Shown: positions 51,103 to 61,450 of the stretch, piece by piece
Numbering within the stretch: the stretch's first letter is position 1
Layout: each line of letters begins with the position of its first letter
DNA from: Phoenix dactylifera
Taxonomy: Eukaryota; Streptophyta; Magnoliopsida; Arecales; Arecaceae
Direction: 5' to 3'
Length of the DNA: 64,000 nucleotides
NCBI RefSeq assembly: GCF_009389715.1
Contig: NC_052399.1
Location: 30,575,146-30,639,145, forward strand
Position numbers and translations under genes: made by a program
The notes under the pieces: model-generated
Database searches by the model: none
What the model saw: the letters and a program-made list of their open reading frames with translations, nothing else
What the model was told of the DNA's origin: nothing

Positions 51103-54100
51103 ATGGACAAGCAACTAGTGATTTGGGACGAAGAATCGGCCGCAAAGGTACGTGTTCCACCTTGTTTCGAAAGTTTTTTTTTTCACGGTTCGTGCTCCGT
51201 TCGGCACTGGATCGCCGAACAAAAGGCTTCTGTTCGGCTGCATAGTGCTGAACAGAAGCCTTCTGTTCGGCAACGCTCTACCGAACAGAAGGCTTCTGTT
51301 CGGCTGCACAGTGCCGAACATAAGGCTTCTGTCCGGCACACTGAAGCCGAACAGAAGGCTTCTGTTCGGCACTCTGCAGCCGAACAGAAGCCTTCTCGTG
51401 CCAAATCGCGTGCCGTGCTGAATTTTGTGCCGAACAGATCCTCTGATTCATTAATTCTTGGTGATAAATTATTTTATATGTAGGGCTATGCTACAACCGA
51501 ATCGAGTATAATTGGATCAGAATTTGTACTGGATTACACAAGCGAATTTACAACTTACGAGGTATTATAATATATTGTGCAATTTTGTATTAGTTTAGCG
51601 AGCTATTTTTACAACTGTGTACTTACATAAATTGTTTAATGTATAGATCTTCAAGAGTAGAGAGGACTTGTGTAATTGGTGTCGTGAAGCTGGGAGGCGA
51701 AATGGTTTTGTTGTTGTAATCAAATCATCCGATGCAGGTACCATTTCTAAGAAACCCAGAATTACGTTAGGTTGTGAGAGGGGTGGGACGTACCGAACCA
51801 CAAAAGAAAAGCGAATAAAGACTGCCTGTGGGACAAAGAAGTGTGGATGCCCTTTTGCATTAAGAGGAAAGAAATTGGATACTGCGGATGATTGGATATT
51901 ACTGGTCGTATGTGGAGTGCACAATCATCCCGCTGCAGAGAATCTGGAGGGGCACTCATATGCAGGGAGATTATCTGAGCAGGAGACGGAATTGTTAGTG
52001 GATATGTCGAAGAGTTTGGTTCGTCCAAAGGACATATTATCCACATTGAAGGAAAGAGATGCCCTCAATGTTACGACTATCAAGACTATCTACAATGTAC
52101 GTCAACGGTTTAAGGTTGCAGAGAAAGCCGGGAGGTCTGAAATGCAACATCTATTAGGTAAATTATCAGAGGCTAAATATATTGAGTGGCATAGGAATTG
52201 TACTAATACGGATGTTGTGCATGACTTATTTTGGGCACACCCTGGCAGCATTGATTTGTTCCGTGCATTTCCCCGTGTGTTGATAATGGATTGCACGTAC
52301 AAGACGAATAGGTATCGTCTTCCGCTCTTAGAGATTGTGGGGGTGACATCTACTGACATGACATTTTCAGTTGCTTTTGTATACTTAAATTCTGAGGGGG
52401 AAGAAAGCTATACTTGGGCATTAGAGAGATTGCGCAGTGTCATAGCTGATGATGTTTTGCCTGAGTTGATTGTTACAGATAGAGACTTGGCTTTGATGAA
52501 TGCAATTCATAGAGTATTTCCTACTGCTAGACATTTATTATGTAGATGGCATATTAGTAGGAATGTTTTGGCCAAGTGCAAAAAATTTTTCGAATTGAAG
52601 GAGAAATGGGATAAATTTATTATGAGTTGGAATGTACTAGTGCTGTCCTCCACGGAAGACGAGTATAATGATCGCTGGAGTGCACTGCAGAGAGAGTTCG
52701 GTACCTATCCAGATGCACTACAGTATGTGTCAGATACTTGGCTGAGCAAATACAAGGAAAGATTTGTTGCGGCGTGGACTGATACATGCAGGCACTACGG
52801 AAATGTGACGACAAATAGGTATCACAAATAAAGACTCATTTAATTTTAATTTGCCTCAATTCTTATATCTAACTTTCATTTGTTTACTAGGGTCGAGAGT
52901 GCACATGCAAAGCTCAAAAAGCAGCTTGGATCAAGCCAAGGAAGTTTCGAGTCATCTTGGACTAGAATACATGGATTGATTGAGTTGCAGCACAGCTCCG
53001 TTAAAGCCTCATTGGAGAAGAGTTTATTGGTAGTGCAGCACAACTTCAAGCCAGCTGAATTCAAAGAGTTGCGAGGTTTCATATCTATAAGTGCGTTAAA
53101 TCATGTCCTCGCCCAATCGAAACGAGCCAATTCAGTTGGATTTGATGATTCAAATTGTGGGTGCGCTATTCGACGCACACATGGTATACCATGTGCTCAC
53201 CAGATTGCGCGGTACAGGGTGGAAGGTCGGCCCATTCCTCTCGACTGCATAGATCCTCATTGGAGGAAACTTGATATTCTGCCTACCCCCCCCGTGCAGC
53301 CAATTCAGTTGAGTTGTGATGCAGAGTTAGATTTGATTGCGCTACGATTCAAGAAGTTAGATGGGGCTTCTCAATTGCAGATGATCAAGAAGTTACGAGA
53401 GATTGCAAGTCCAGATAGTACACCTCTTTTAGAGCCTGCAAAACGGAAGACCGGTTCACGTGGGCGCGCTTCACTGAAGGTTGATACGTCTACTCGACGT
53501 GACCCGTCTGCGTTTGAGTTGGTTCTATCTGGACAGGATAGTTATTCACCTGGTGTTGAGAAAGTTACCATCCGCAATCCATCTACTCAGATTCAAAAGA
53601 GACGGCCCAAGCAAAAGATAAGTACCAAATATTTATTTCCTTACAATAGGTATCACAACGTCTACGGGACGGTCCGTGCCGTGCCGGTATGTCATGTGCC
53701 GATACGGGACATGTCGGGACGTGCCGTGCCGAGATGTGCCGATACGGGACATGTCGGGACGTGCCGTGCCGAGATGTGCCGATACGGGATGTGCCGTGCC
53801 GAGATGTGCCGATACGGGATGTGCCGTGCCGAGATGTGCCGATACGGGACATGTTCTGCCATTGTTACATATTTTCTATCATTTGATATTATTTGCAGGT
53901 TTTTCGTACTAGAGCCCAGTCACATACGCCCATTATCTATATTGATGCTATTCCTTCTGCCTTGAGACCATACATCCAGCATATCAAGGATGTAAAAGCT
54001 GATGGGAATTGCGGATTTAGGGCAATAGCTGACTTACTGGGATTTGGAGAAGATGACTGGGTGCGTGTTAGGAAGGATTTATTGCAAGAGTTGCAATGTC

Positions 54101-54642
54101 ATTCGGACCACTATCGCACATTATATGGTGTGGAAGGGACGATTGCTGAGATCACTCATGCATTATCATATTATGATGATTGTCCACCATATGACAGATG
54201 GATGACTATGCCGGACATGGGTCATCTTATAGCATCCTGCTATAATGTTGTCCTATACCATCTCTCGTTGCAACAATGTCTGACCTTCCTACCTCTCCGT
54301 TCTGTGCCAGTACCTCTTCTATCCCGCAAAGATATCGCTATCGGATTCGTAAATGGAAATCATTTTGTTGAGGTACTACGTTCACAACACTTGCGAATAT
54401 TTAATTTTGCTTATTTAATTTTGCTTATTTATAATTTTGTAGCTATTAATATTTTCTTATTTCTAATTTTGAAGGTGTTCTTGTTGCCGGGACATCCCGT
54501 TCCGCCAGTAGCGACCAACTGGCGAAAATATCATCTTCCTTGTGCTACCGGATGGGAAAATTCATATGAAGCACGGATTCAACAGTTCAAAGAGAGCATC
54601 TCACCTAATGTTATAATTAGCGAGACAGTAGAGTTAGATTGA
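51103..54642 (+). CDS. MULE transposase with SWIM zinc finger and C-terminal OTU protease domain
   Basis: Six exons: 51103-51147, 51484-51561, 51647-52818, 52891-53686, 53899-54372 and 54475-54642, giving 910 aa with all phases consistent. Residues about 42-138 are a FAR1/WRKY-GCM1-type DNA-binding zinc domain (Cys pair in KKCGC, then CGVHNH). The DDE core follows, with Asp in LIMDCTYKT (D256) and Asp in IVTDRD (D319). A SWIM zinc finger has C521, C523, C533 and H535. The C-terminal third is an OTU cysteine protease with the nucleophile in ADGNCGFRA (C735) and the catalytic His in NGNHFVE (H852). Family knowledge: plant MULE transposases occur fused to OTU or Ulp1 proteases; the role of the protease is not settled. 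The intron-4 donor (CCG|GTATGT) was chosen because it alone gives phase 0 into the OTU exon; the nearer GTATCA donor does not. Confidence 0.88.
51207..51440. repeat. Left palindrome array of the Mutator-like element
   Basis: About five copies of a 25-bp near-perfect palindrome with arms GCCGAACAGAAG and CTTCTGTTCGGC around one central base, separated by variable 8-12-bp spacers. The array fills most of transposase intron 1. Because the unit is self-complementary, several frames on both strands stay open; these are not genes. Confidence 0.92.
53701..53850. repeat. Minisatellite in transposase intron 4
   Basis: The word GATACGGGA recurs at 53701, 53741, 53781, 53811 and 53841, so units are 40, 40, 30 and 30 bp. 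The 30-bp form lacks the ACATGTCGGG segment of the 40-bp form. It lies inside the inferred 212-nt intron (53687-53898). Confidence 0.92.
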
Positions 54643-54895
54643 TTATTTATATATGTACAATTTTTGAAAGTTGTAAATTTTTTTGGCCTCTTAGAGTCAT
54701 GTACTGTGAAACTCCATCATCAATATAAATCAAAAAATATCTGTCTTCGCATTGTTAGATTGATTGTTATGTGCACTGTTATATTTGTGTAAAATAGAAC
54801 GGGCCAGGCTTTACAAAGATTACACGTAAATGTACCAAAAATATATATTTTTCATTAATATCAAAGGCTTTACAAAGATTACAAAGGCTCCATCA

Positions 54896-56810
54896 TCAAT
54901 CCCTATGACGCCATCGTCGACGCGTGTACTGCTGTACGTCCGAATGAGAGGGTCCTGGATCCGAATGAGAGGGTGCTGTACTCGGGCCAGGCTCATCACC
55001 CAGAAGTACCTGATGCATCTGAGAAATAGCATCATATAGGTGCCCGGCACCTAGTGACGTAGCCTCTGAGGGACCCATCCGTACAATGTCGGTACTGATA
55101 CCGAGTGCAGCTGCATTACGCCGCCGGTGCATGTCAGCATCATCATGACCTCCCCTAGCTCCAGAATGAGTACTCGAGCGCAGATGAGGAGGCTGAACTG
55201 CAACGTGCGTGATACGGAGATACCACTCCATGTATCCCGGTACGCTGTCTGATGGCCGGGTAACTGGGTGGCTCCTGCTCGCCTGGCTCAGCACGTGGTC
55301 CTCCCACCGCTCCCAAAGCTGATCCATATAGGAGTAATGTATCCGGTACGAGCCTGCTGTGGAACCTCTGTTGGCTCGCGTAGGGGCTAGTGGCGCTCGA
55401 GGGATGGTCTGAATACGACCAAACTGTCTAAGAACCCTTTCTGGATGATAGGGTTCTACGATATCAAGGCACTTGATGGAGCCACTAAAAAATGCGACGG
55501 GTATATATGGGCGATCTCCCCGAAGCCGATGATGGGGATCCCAAATAACCTGTAAAACAAAAGGTCCATTTCAGTTTAATACTATATCGCATATTAAAAG
55601 TACTGACAAACACAAGCAAATGGTAATATGATACGTACCTCATCGATGCTCATAAGGTCCAATGACTCACGTAGAACCACTAAATGGTCCATCGTGGTAC
55701 GGGATGGAGTACCGGGCATCCAGCGGTGCACGCGGGGACTGGCATCAGTATACTCGAGCGACGGGTGAGGACTGAGTGCTGGAAAATGCTCATAAATCCA
55801 TGCCTGCAGAAGCGTCATATAACCACTGATCTGTCTCACTGATGACCTCGACGCAATCCCCAACTGCCGATACAAATATGCTAAGGCAGCTGTACCCCAG
55901 GCATATGTGCTCACCCTATCCAGATCCCGCAGTAAACACAGATACGCTATAGGCACCCTGGTCCCACTCTTATCAGCAAAGAGTGTGCAGCCTAACAAAA
56001 ATAACAAATAGGCTCGTGCTGCACACTCTATCCTCTGCTGCCTGTCTCTATCAGATACAGAGTGAAACTGAGTCCTCAGCCACTCCATCCTCACAGACTG
56101 ACCGCGCGATGACAGTACCTCCTGACGCGCGTCTCCAGCTGACACCCCCAACAACTCCACAAGTAGCTCCTCAGCATCCCGATCACTCATCCTCTCAGGA
56201 GAAACTGATACTGAGGAACCTGCGACAGGAATCCCTAAAATGGCGGATACATCATCCAACGTGATAGTGATCTCGCCAAATGGTATATGGAAGGTGTTCG
56301 TCTCGGGCTGCCATCTCTCTACGAAGCCCGAAATCAGAATCTTATCGATGAATCGATAAGAGCACTGTACTAACTCTACGAGGCCCGACTGCCTCAATAG
56401 TGCTCTGAACCTGGTATTTGGTTGGTTTGAAGACCACCACTTCCATTCACCAACCTTGGCAGTATGGTTCATGCACTTTAGTGGAGCTCGTTCCTGTAAT
56501 ATAAATGTATAATTACTACTACTTTATAAAACATCAATAAACAAAATATAATGCTATAACAAATAAACAATACCTGTTGCCTCCAGATGGAAGCTGCTAT
56601 ATGCGTCCTGAAACTGATCAGGACGGACTCATCCTCTGGACCTCCTGGACATGGTCCAACGGACTCATCGTCTTCGCCCCTAGCGGGCATATCATCATGC
56701 TCTGACTCAGGAGAGTCCGATGGCATATGAGCAGGCTCGGGAGAAGCAATCCTAGCACGACGTCTCCTAGCTGACGCCGTAGGTCTAACTCTGGCGGGAC
56801 GGGGATCCAT
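54896..56810 (-). CDS. Plant mobile domain (MAIN-like) protein inside the Mutator-like element
   Basis: Three exons, 56810-56574, 56493-55639 and 55549-54896, all phase 0, give 581 aa. The N-terminus (residues 1-55) is Arg/Pro/Glu-rich. The plant mobile domain follows: SVLISFRTHIAASIW, APLKCMNHTAKVGEWKWW, then RFRALLRQSGLVELVQ, FVERWQPETNTFHIPFGE, ITITLDDVSAILGIPV, YLLFLLGCTLFADKSGTRV, VIWDPHHRLRGDRPYIPVAFF and YMEWYLRITH. Family knowledge: PMD proteins include MAIN and MAIL1, nuclear factors that work with a PP7-type phosphatase in silencing of transposable elements, and many TE-borne copies. The gene is convergent with the transposase (254 bp between stops), and its start lies about 100 bp from the right palindrome array. 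All family blocks look intact. Confidence 0.88.
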
Positions 56811-56916
56811 GTCTGAAAATATAGAAATTCAATGTTAGGCTATATCAAAGAAAATAATTCAATTGCATACATAAATGTTCGGCACAAAATTCAGCACGGC
56901 ACGAGATTTGGCACCA

Positions 56917-57215
56917 GAAGCCTTCTGTTCGGCTGCACAGTGCCGAACAGAAGGCTTCTGTTCGGCTGCACAGAGCCGAACAGAAGGCTTCTGTTCGGCT
57001 GCACAGAGCCGAACAGAAGGCTTCTGTTCGGCTGCTCAGAGCCGGACAGAACCATTCTGTTCGGCACTGTGCAGCCGAACAGAAGGCTTCTGTTCGGCAC
57101 CGTGCAGCCGAACAGAAGGCTTCTGTTCGGTTGAGTGTTGCCGAACAGAGGGCTTCTGTTCGGCACTGTTCAGCCGAACAGAAGGGTTCTGTTCGGCGAT
57201 CCAGTGCCGAACGGA
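56917..57215. repeat. Right palindrome array of the Mutator-like element
   Basis: About eight units of the same 12-bp-arm palindrome as in the left array, with period 33 bp where regular. In the left half the spacer reads TGCACAG(A/T); from about 57,065 on it appears as the complement (CTGTGCA), so the array is itself inverted around an odd central unit (GCCGGACAGAACCATTCTG). It lies just upstream of the PMD gene start. Confidence 0.92.
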
Positions 57216-57647
57216 GCACTGGAGGCTTGGGGGCGGGGAGCTACCTTGACGTGGTCGTGGAGGCGCCGGCGAGGTGCTCGTTGCTCGGGAGATGGCCGGG
57301 GAGGTGGTTCCGGGAGAATGCCGGCGACGAGAGGGAGAAGGGGAGAATGCCGGCGACGAGAGGGAGAAGGGGGAACGGGGGGGTTTTGGGCGAGGGAGAA
57401 GGGGGAGACGGAGGGGGTTTGGCCGCCGGCGAGGTGCTTGAGGTGCTTGAGGCGAAGTTTTTTGGGCGGAAGGGAGAAGCCGGCTGGAGTGGAGTTTTGG
57501 AGGGGAAGAGCGGGGTTTGGGGGGGGGGTTTGGGGGGTGTAGAGAGCAATTTAGGTGAGGGGGTGGGGAGGGTGAAGGGTAATTTAGGATTTTTTAATTT
57601 TTTAGGGGTGTCCTTAGCAAATGGGGGGGTGTAGAGAGTATTTAATT

Positions 57648-57705
57648 TTTTTTTAATTTTTGGGGGGTGTCCTGAGCAATCGGGGGGGTGTATTTAGAAC
57701 TACCC
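57648..57705 (-). repeat. Right terminal inverted repeat of the Mutator-like element
   Basis: Inverted partner of the left end. Just inside it (about 57,596-57,645) a second, degenerate copy of the same motif lies in direct orientation (GGGGTGTCCTTAGCAAATGG vs GGGGTGTCCTGAGCAATCGG), so this terminus is partly duplicated. Confidence 0.75.
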
Positions 57706-58273
57706 ATTATGTACCTAACCTAGCATACCTTTCGATCCGAATCGCCCGTGCAGTTCGAGTTATTTACCGGACCAGCCACGCTTGAAACCGATTGCCGGTG
57801 GGTTAATCGGTACCATCCATCCTGAATCGGGCGGTCAAGAAAAAGCCAGCTGTAAAAGGACCGGCAAGGACTTTGGAGTAGCTGAGTGGAGCCTATGCCG
57901 AAAAGAGTTGCTGGAAGCCCTCCCTATTCGTCCGTCCCTAACCGCCGGACCTTCTCCTCCGTCTCTAATCTACCCGACCAGAGCGGCGCCACCGGAGGCC
58001 GGAGGAAGGCGGCGTGGCTCTCCCTGTCCGTCACATCACCGAGCGAAGTCCACGCCGGCGACCTGAAGCCGGAGGAGGTTGGAGAGTATCAACAAAAAGG
58101 ACGGATTCATCTCTCTCTCTCGCTGGCAAGCCCGCTCTCCCTTCCTTCTCTTTTGATCCATCCCCCTTCAAACCCCCACCTGCACCTTCTCTTTTGCTCC
58201 ACCCCCTAATAATTTCTGGATCTCTTGGTACGTACCCTTGCTCACACTCTTCACCCTCTCCAGTCTCCTCCAG
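57706..58273 (+). other. Upstream region of the JMJ22-like gene
   Basis: This 568 bp is what remains between the Mutator-like element and the start codon. It is GC-moderate, with a CTCTCTCTCTCG tract near 58,110, likely promoter and 5' UTR. No clear TATA box was identified. Confidence 0.5.
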
Positions 58274-61200
58274 ATGCCGAGCGTCTTCCACTATCTCACC
58301 TCTCCCCATCTTAGCCGAAAGAAGCCCAAAAAGAAGAGGAGAAACCCCACCAAAACCCTAACCCTAAACCTTTCTCCAAAGCCCCCAACTCCAAATCTCG
58401 AACCACCAATAGACGGTCGCGAAGAATCCGAGGAACCAGAGGAGGAGGAGGCGGGCTTCAAGCTCAAACCTTCCGCTTCCTCCCGATCTCTCGCCGTCCA
58501 ACCTCTCGGCAACCTCTTCCTCCTCGATCCCTCCGCCAACGCACGGAACTCTGGCCTCGGCGCCCTCCGCGTCCTCTCCGACGAGCTCCTCCTCGACATC
58601 CTCGGCCTCCTTTGCGGCCGGGACCTCGCCATCCTCTCGGCCGTGAGCCGCTCCTCCTACGTCTTCGCCGGCCACGAGCCTCTCTGGCGGAATCTTGTCC
58701 TGGAGGATCTCAAAGGTGATTTCTTGTTCGATGGCTCTTGGAAATCTACCTACGTTTCGGGCATCGCGCCTCGCTCCGCCCCCTCCCGTGCCGCGGCCAT
58801 CGCCATTCGGAACTTGTACTCGGATTATTTGTTCCAGAGCTGGCTGTGCGCCAATCTGGAGATGAAGCCAGAATGGCTCGAGAGAGACAACATCGAAAGG
58901 AGGCGGGGGATCTCGGTGGAGGAGTTTGTGGAGTCGTTTGAGGAGCCCAATAGGCCGGTGCTTCTGGAGGGATGCCTCGAGAGCTGGCCGGCAATGGAGA
59001 AGTGGACAAGGGAGCATCTTGTGAAGGTCTGTGGGGATGTCAAGTTTGCAGTGGGGCCAGTGGAGATGACGCTCGGGCGCTACTTCCGCTATGCCGATTC
59101 AGCAAGGGAGGAGCGCCCGCTGTACCTCTTCGACCCCAATTTTTCCAAGAAGGTGCCGGAGCTGGGCTCAGACTATGAGGTTCCAGTATACTTCAGGGAG
59201 GATCTCTTTTCAGTGCTCGGAGAGGATCGGCCGGACTACCGGTGGGTCATCATCGGACCGGCAGGGTCGGGTTCGTCGTTCCACGTGGACCCGAATTCCA
59301 CATCTGCCTGGAATGCGGTGGTCAAGGGTTCGAAGAAATGGGTGATGTTTCCACCAGAGATTGTGCCACCAGGGGTCCACCCGAGTCCGGATGGGGCTGA
59401 GGTTGCATGCCCAGTCTCCATCATGGAGTGGTTTATGAACTTTTATGGAGCGTGTAAGAACTGGAAGAGGAGGCCCGTTGAGTGCATCTGCAGAGCTGGG
59501 GAGGTGGTCTTCGTGCCCAATGGGTGGTGGCATCTGGTGATCAATCTTGAGGATTCCGTTGCAATCACACAGAACTATGTGAGCAGGTAAGCTTCTCCGC
59601 ACTTCATAAAAGTTCTCATATGTTAGTTTTTATGTTGAGTTAGTATTGGAAAAAGTGACTATCTGCATTTCTGAAATGGTAAAGGATGAGATTTTCCTGT
59701 AAAACTAGAATGATATGACTACTTCACGTCTGTGAATTTTCTATGCCCGTCGATCTGGGATGATGCCTGCAATTCTTAATTGCATCAAGTCCAGTAATAT
59801 TTGTCTGTTATCTGAAGTGGGTGATCACTTGTCAGGAAGCTATTTTTTTTAATCCTTTCCCTTGAAAAATTCTGCCTTTATTCAAATTAATTAATTCTAA
59901 GTTGCTTGTAGGAACTTAGCAAGTTAGATTGATCCAGGTGTCTTTAGATGGGGGGGTTATGGGAAGTTCAAAAGTGCATCGCTCTTTATTCTAGTTCTTT
60001 TCACTTTCATGTCTTTTTAGTGAAAAGCGAGGTTTTTCTTGCTTGGTGTGTTGTGTTCCGTTGGACTGCTTGTAACATTCCAGGACTTCATCCAAAAAGG
60101 CTAGCCAGAAGGTATTTTTTAGGTTCCTTAGTCCTATATGAGTACCCAAGATCTCTCCGGTAAATAACCGATGTGGGACTAAGCAGATGCCCCCGTGGAT
60201 CTTCACATACTCCCCTCATTTAAGCCCTGACGTCATCGTCAGATTAAGGGTCCGAATCCATTCAAATCTAATCACAAGCACCATGAATAGCCTATGGTCA
60301 GTTTCAATGAGTCCGTGCTGCAGTGCCCCCTAGTCCACATGGGATATAGGCTAGGCCCGCTTTGATATCATTTGTCACAACCCAGAACTTCACCCCAAAA
60401 GGTTAGCCAGAAGATATTTTTTGGATTTCTTAGTTGGGTACAAGTACGCAAGATCTCTCCAGTGATTAACCGATGTGGGATTAAATAAATGCTCACATGG
60501 GTCCTCACACTGTTATGGTTCCAATTCCATATGGTGGTGATAAACTTTGTGTTGCTTATTTATTCTTCATTTGTATTGCTTTTCAGATATCTTGGCCTGT
60601 GCTCTTGGAGAGTTTATAACCACAAACCTTATCCTATTTTAAGAAATTCTAACACACTTTTATCCTTTTGACTTTTATTGTTGACCATAACAAAGAACAT
60701 ATATCTGCTGTCGATTTACAGTAGAGCTACACCACCATCTAGTCAACTACCATATTCCCATTTCCTACACCTAGCCCTATAGAAAGGAGTGACTTTATTC
60801 GATATACTCCTTAAAGTATTATACATAGTTTATCCCTCCCCTTGGTCTCATCTTTACAGATACTTATACAACCTTTAAAACATGTTTCTGAATCGTAGGA
60901 CTCACAACTTGCCTATAATGAGACTAGGACTCTAAATTAAACATTTGGATCAAAAAAGGACTCCCAATCAACATAGAACTTGATCATATGAAACAATCTA
61001 TTTTCCTAATAGAAGACAACTAAAGACTTTGCACGTATAAAAAGGATATTAGCTAGTTACGCACCTGGCAATCCGAGATTTTGGGAGGGCAAACTGAGGA
61101 TAGACATAACTGTCGGCATTTTTTTGGCACAAGTAGCTGCCCATGACTCAAATTTATAATTATACAATGTTGGTTTTCTGTTGCTTATGATTAACACTTA

Positions 61201-61450
61201 ATGTTGCAGGAGAAATTTGTTGAATGTGCTGGATTTCCTTGGGAGGCCCAATGCAAGTGAGCTTGTCTCAGGAACCAAAGATAGGGTGAACCTATATGAG
61301 AAGTTCAGGAATGCCATTAATGCTGCTTTCCCTGGAACAATTGATCAGCTAAGACAGAAAGCCCATGAGAAAATGACCCAGAAGAAAAAGCTGACCTTCT
61401 GGGAATCCGTTTCAGATGCCAATGCCGGAGGATTCAGGTTTTCTTTCTAA
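58274..61450 (+). CDS. JMJ22: F-box and JmjC domain protein, JMJ22-like
   Basis: Two exons (58274-59586 and 61210-61450), joined in phase 2, give 517 aa. The N-terminus has a basic stretch (RKKPKKKRR) and an acidic run. The F-box lies at about residues 97-142 (ALRVLSDELLLDILGLLC). The JmjC double-stranded beta-helix follows, with iron ligands H337 and D339 (SSFHVDP) and H420 (NGWWHLV), all present. Lys in WNAVVKGSKKW is the likely 2-oxoglutarate contact. The C-terminus ends FWESVSDANAGGFRFSF. Family knowledge: Arabidopsis JMJ22 (At5g06550) is a JMJD6-like Fe(II)/2-oxoglutarate oxygenase reported as a histone arginine demethylase. The ATG at 58274 is the first in frame; the frame is open a little further upstream without another ATG. 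Exon 1 is GC-rich. The intron holds a TRIM-like element. Confidence 0.9.
60071..60509 (-). mobile_element. TRIM-like miniature LTR element in the JMJ22-like intron
   Basis: Two diverged 137-bp terminal repeats (60071-60207 and 60373-60509) begin TGTAACA/TGTCACA and end CACA on the + strand. In the minus orientation the internal side of the right repeat is followed by TGATATCAAAGC, one or two changes from the tRNA-Met PBS. A purine tract (GAGGGGAG) precedes the left repeat. The interior is only 165 bp and has no coding sequence. The flanks CTGCT and CTGTT may be a 5-bp target duplication with one change. Confidence 0.8.

Larger units (their letters stand above)
50847..57705. mobile_element. 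Mutator-like element with OTU-fused transposase and a PMD gene
   Basis: The 6.86-kb element is bounded by inverted ends: the left reads GGGGAGTTCTAAATACACCC and the right, reverse-complemented, GGGTAGTTCTAAATACACCC. Both continue into GGACACCCCCCAAAAA. It contains two convergent genes with every splice junction in phase and no internal stops. I did not find a matching 9-bp target duplication next to these exact ends, so the outer borders may be slightly off or the duplication has decayed. It sits between the MYOB7-like and JMJ22-like genes and ends 568 bp before the JMJ22-like start codon. Confidence 0.87.

Noticed and set aside
51207..51440. Regularly spaced repeats considered as a CRISPR array
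   Set aside because: Units are palindromes with short similar spacers inside a plant transposon intron; no unique spacers.
53650..53686. Donor GTATCA at 53650 for transposase intron 4
   Set aside because: It leaves phase 2, which puts the OTU exon out of frame; GTATGT at 53687 gives phase 0.
53583..53852. Repetitive minus-strand frame (RHGTSRIGTS)
   Set aside because: Translation of the minisatellite in a transposase intron.
56845..57249. Repetitive Cys/Ser-rich proteins (FCSA..RTEAFCSA) on both strands
   Set aside because: They are translations of the palindrome array; all frames are open because the unit is self-complementary and lacks stops.
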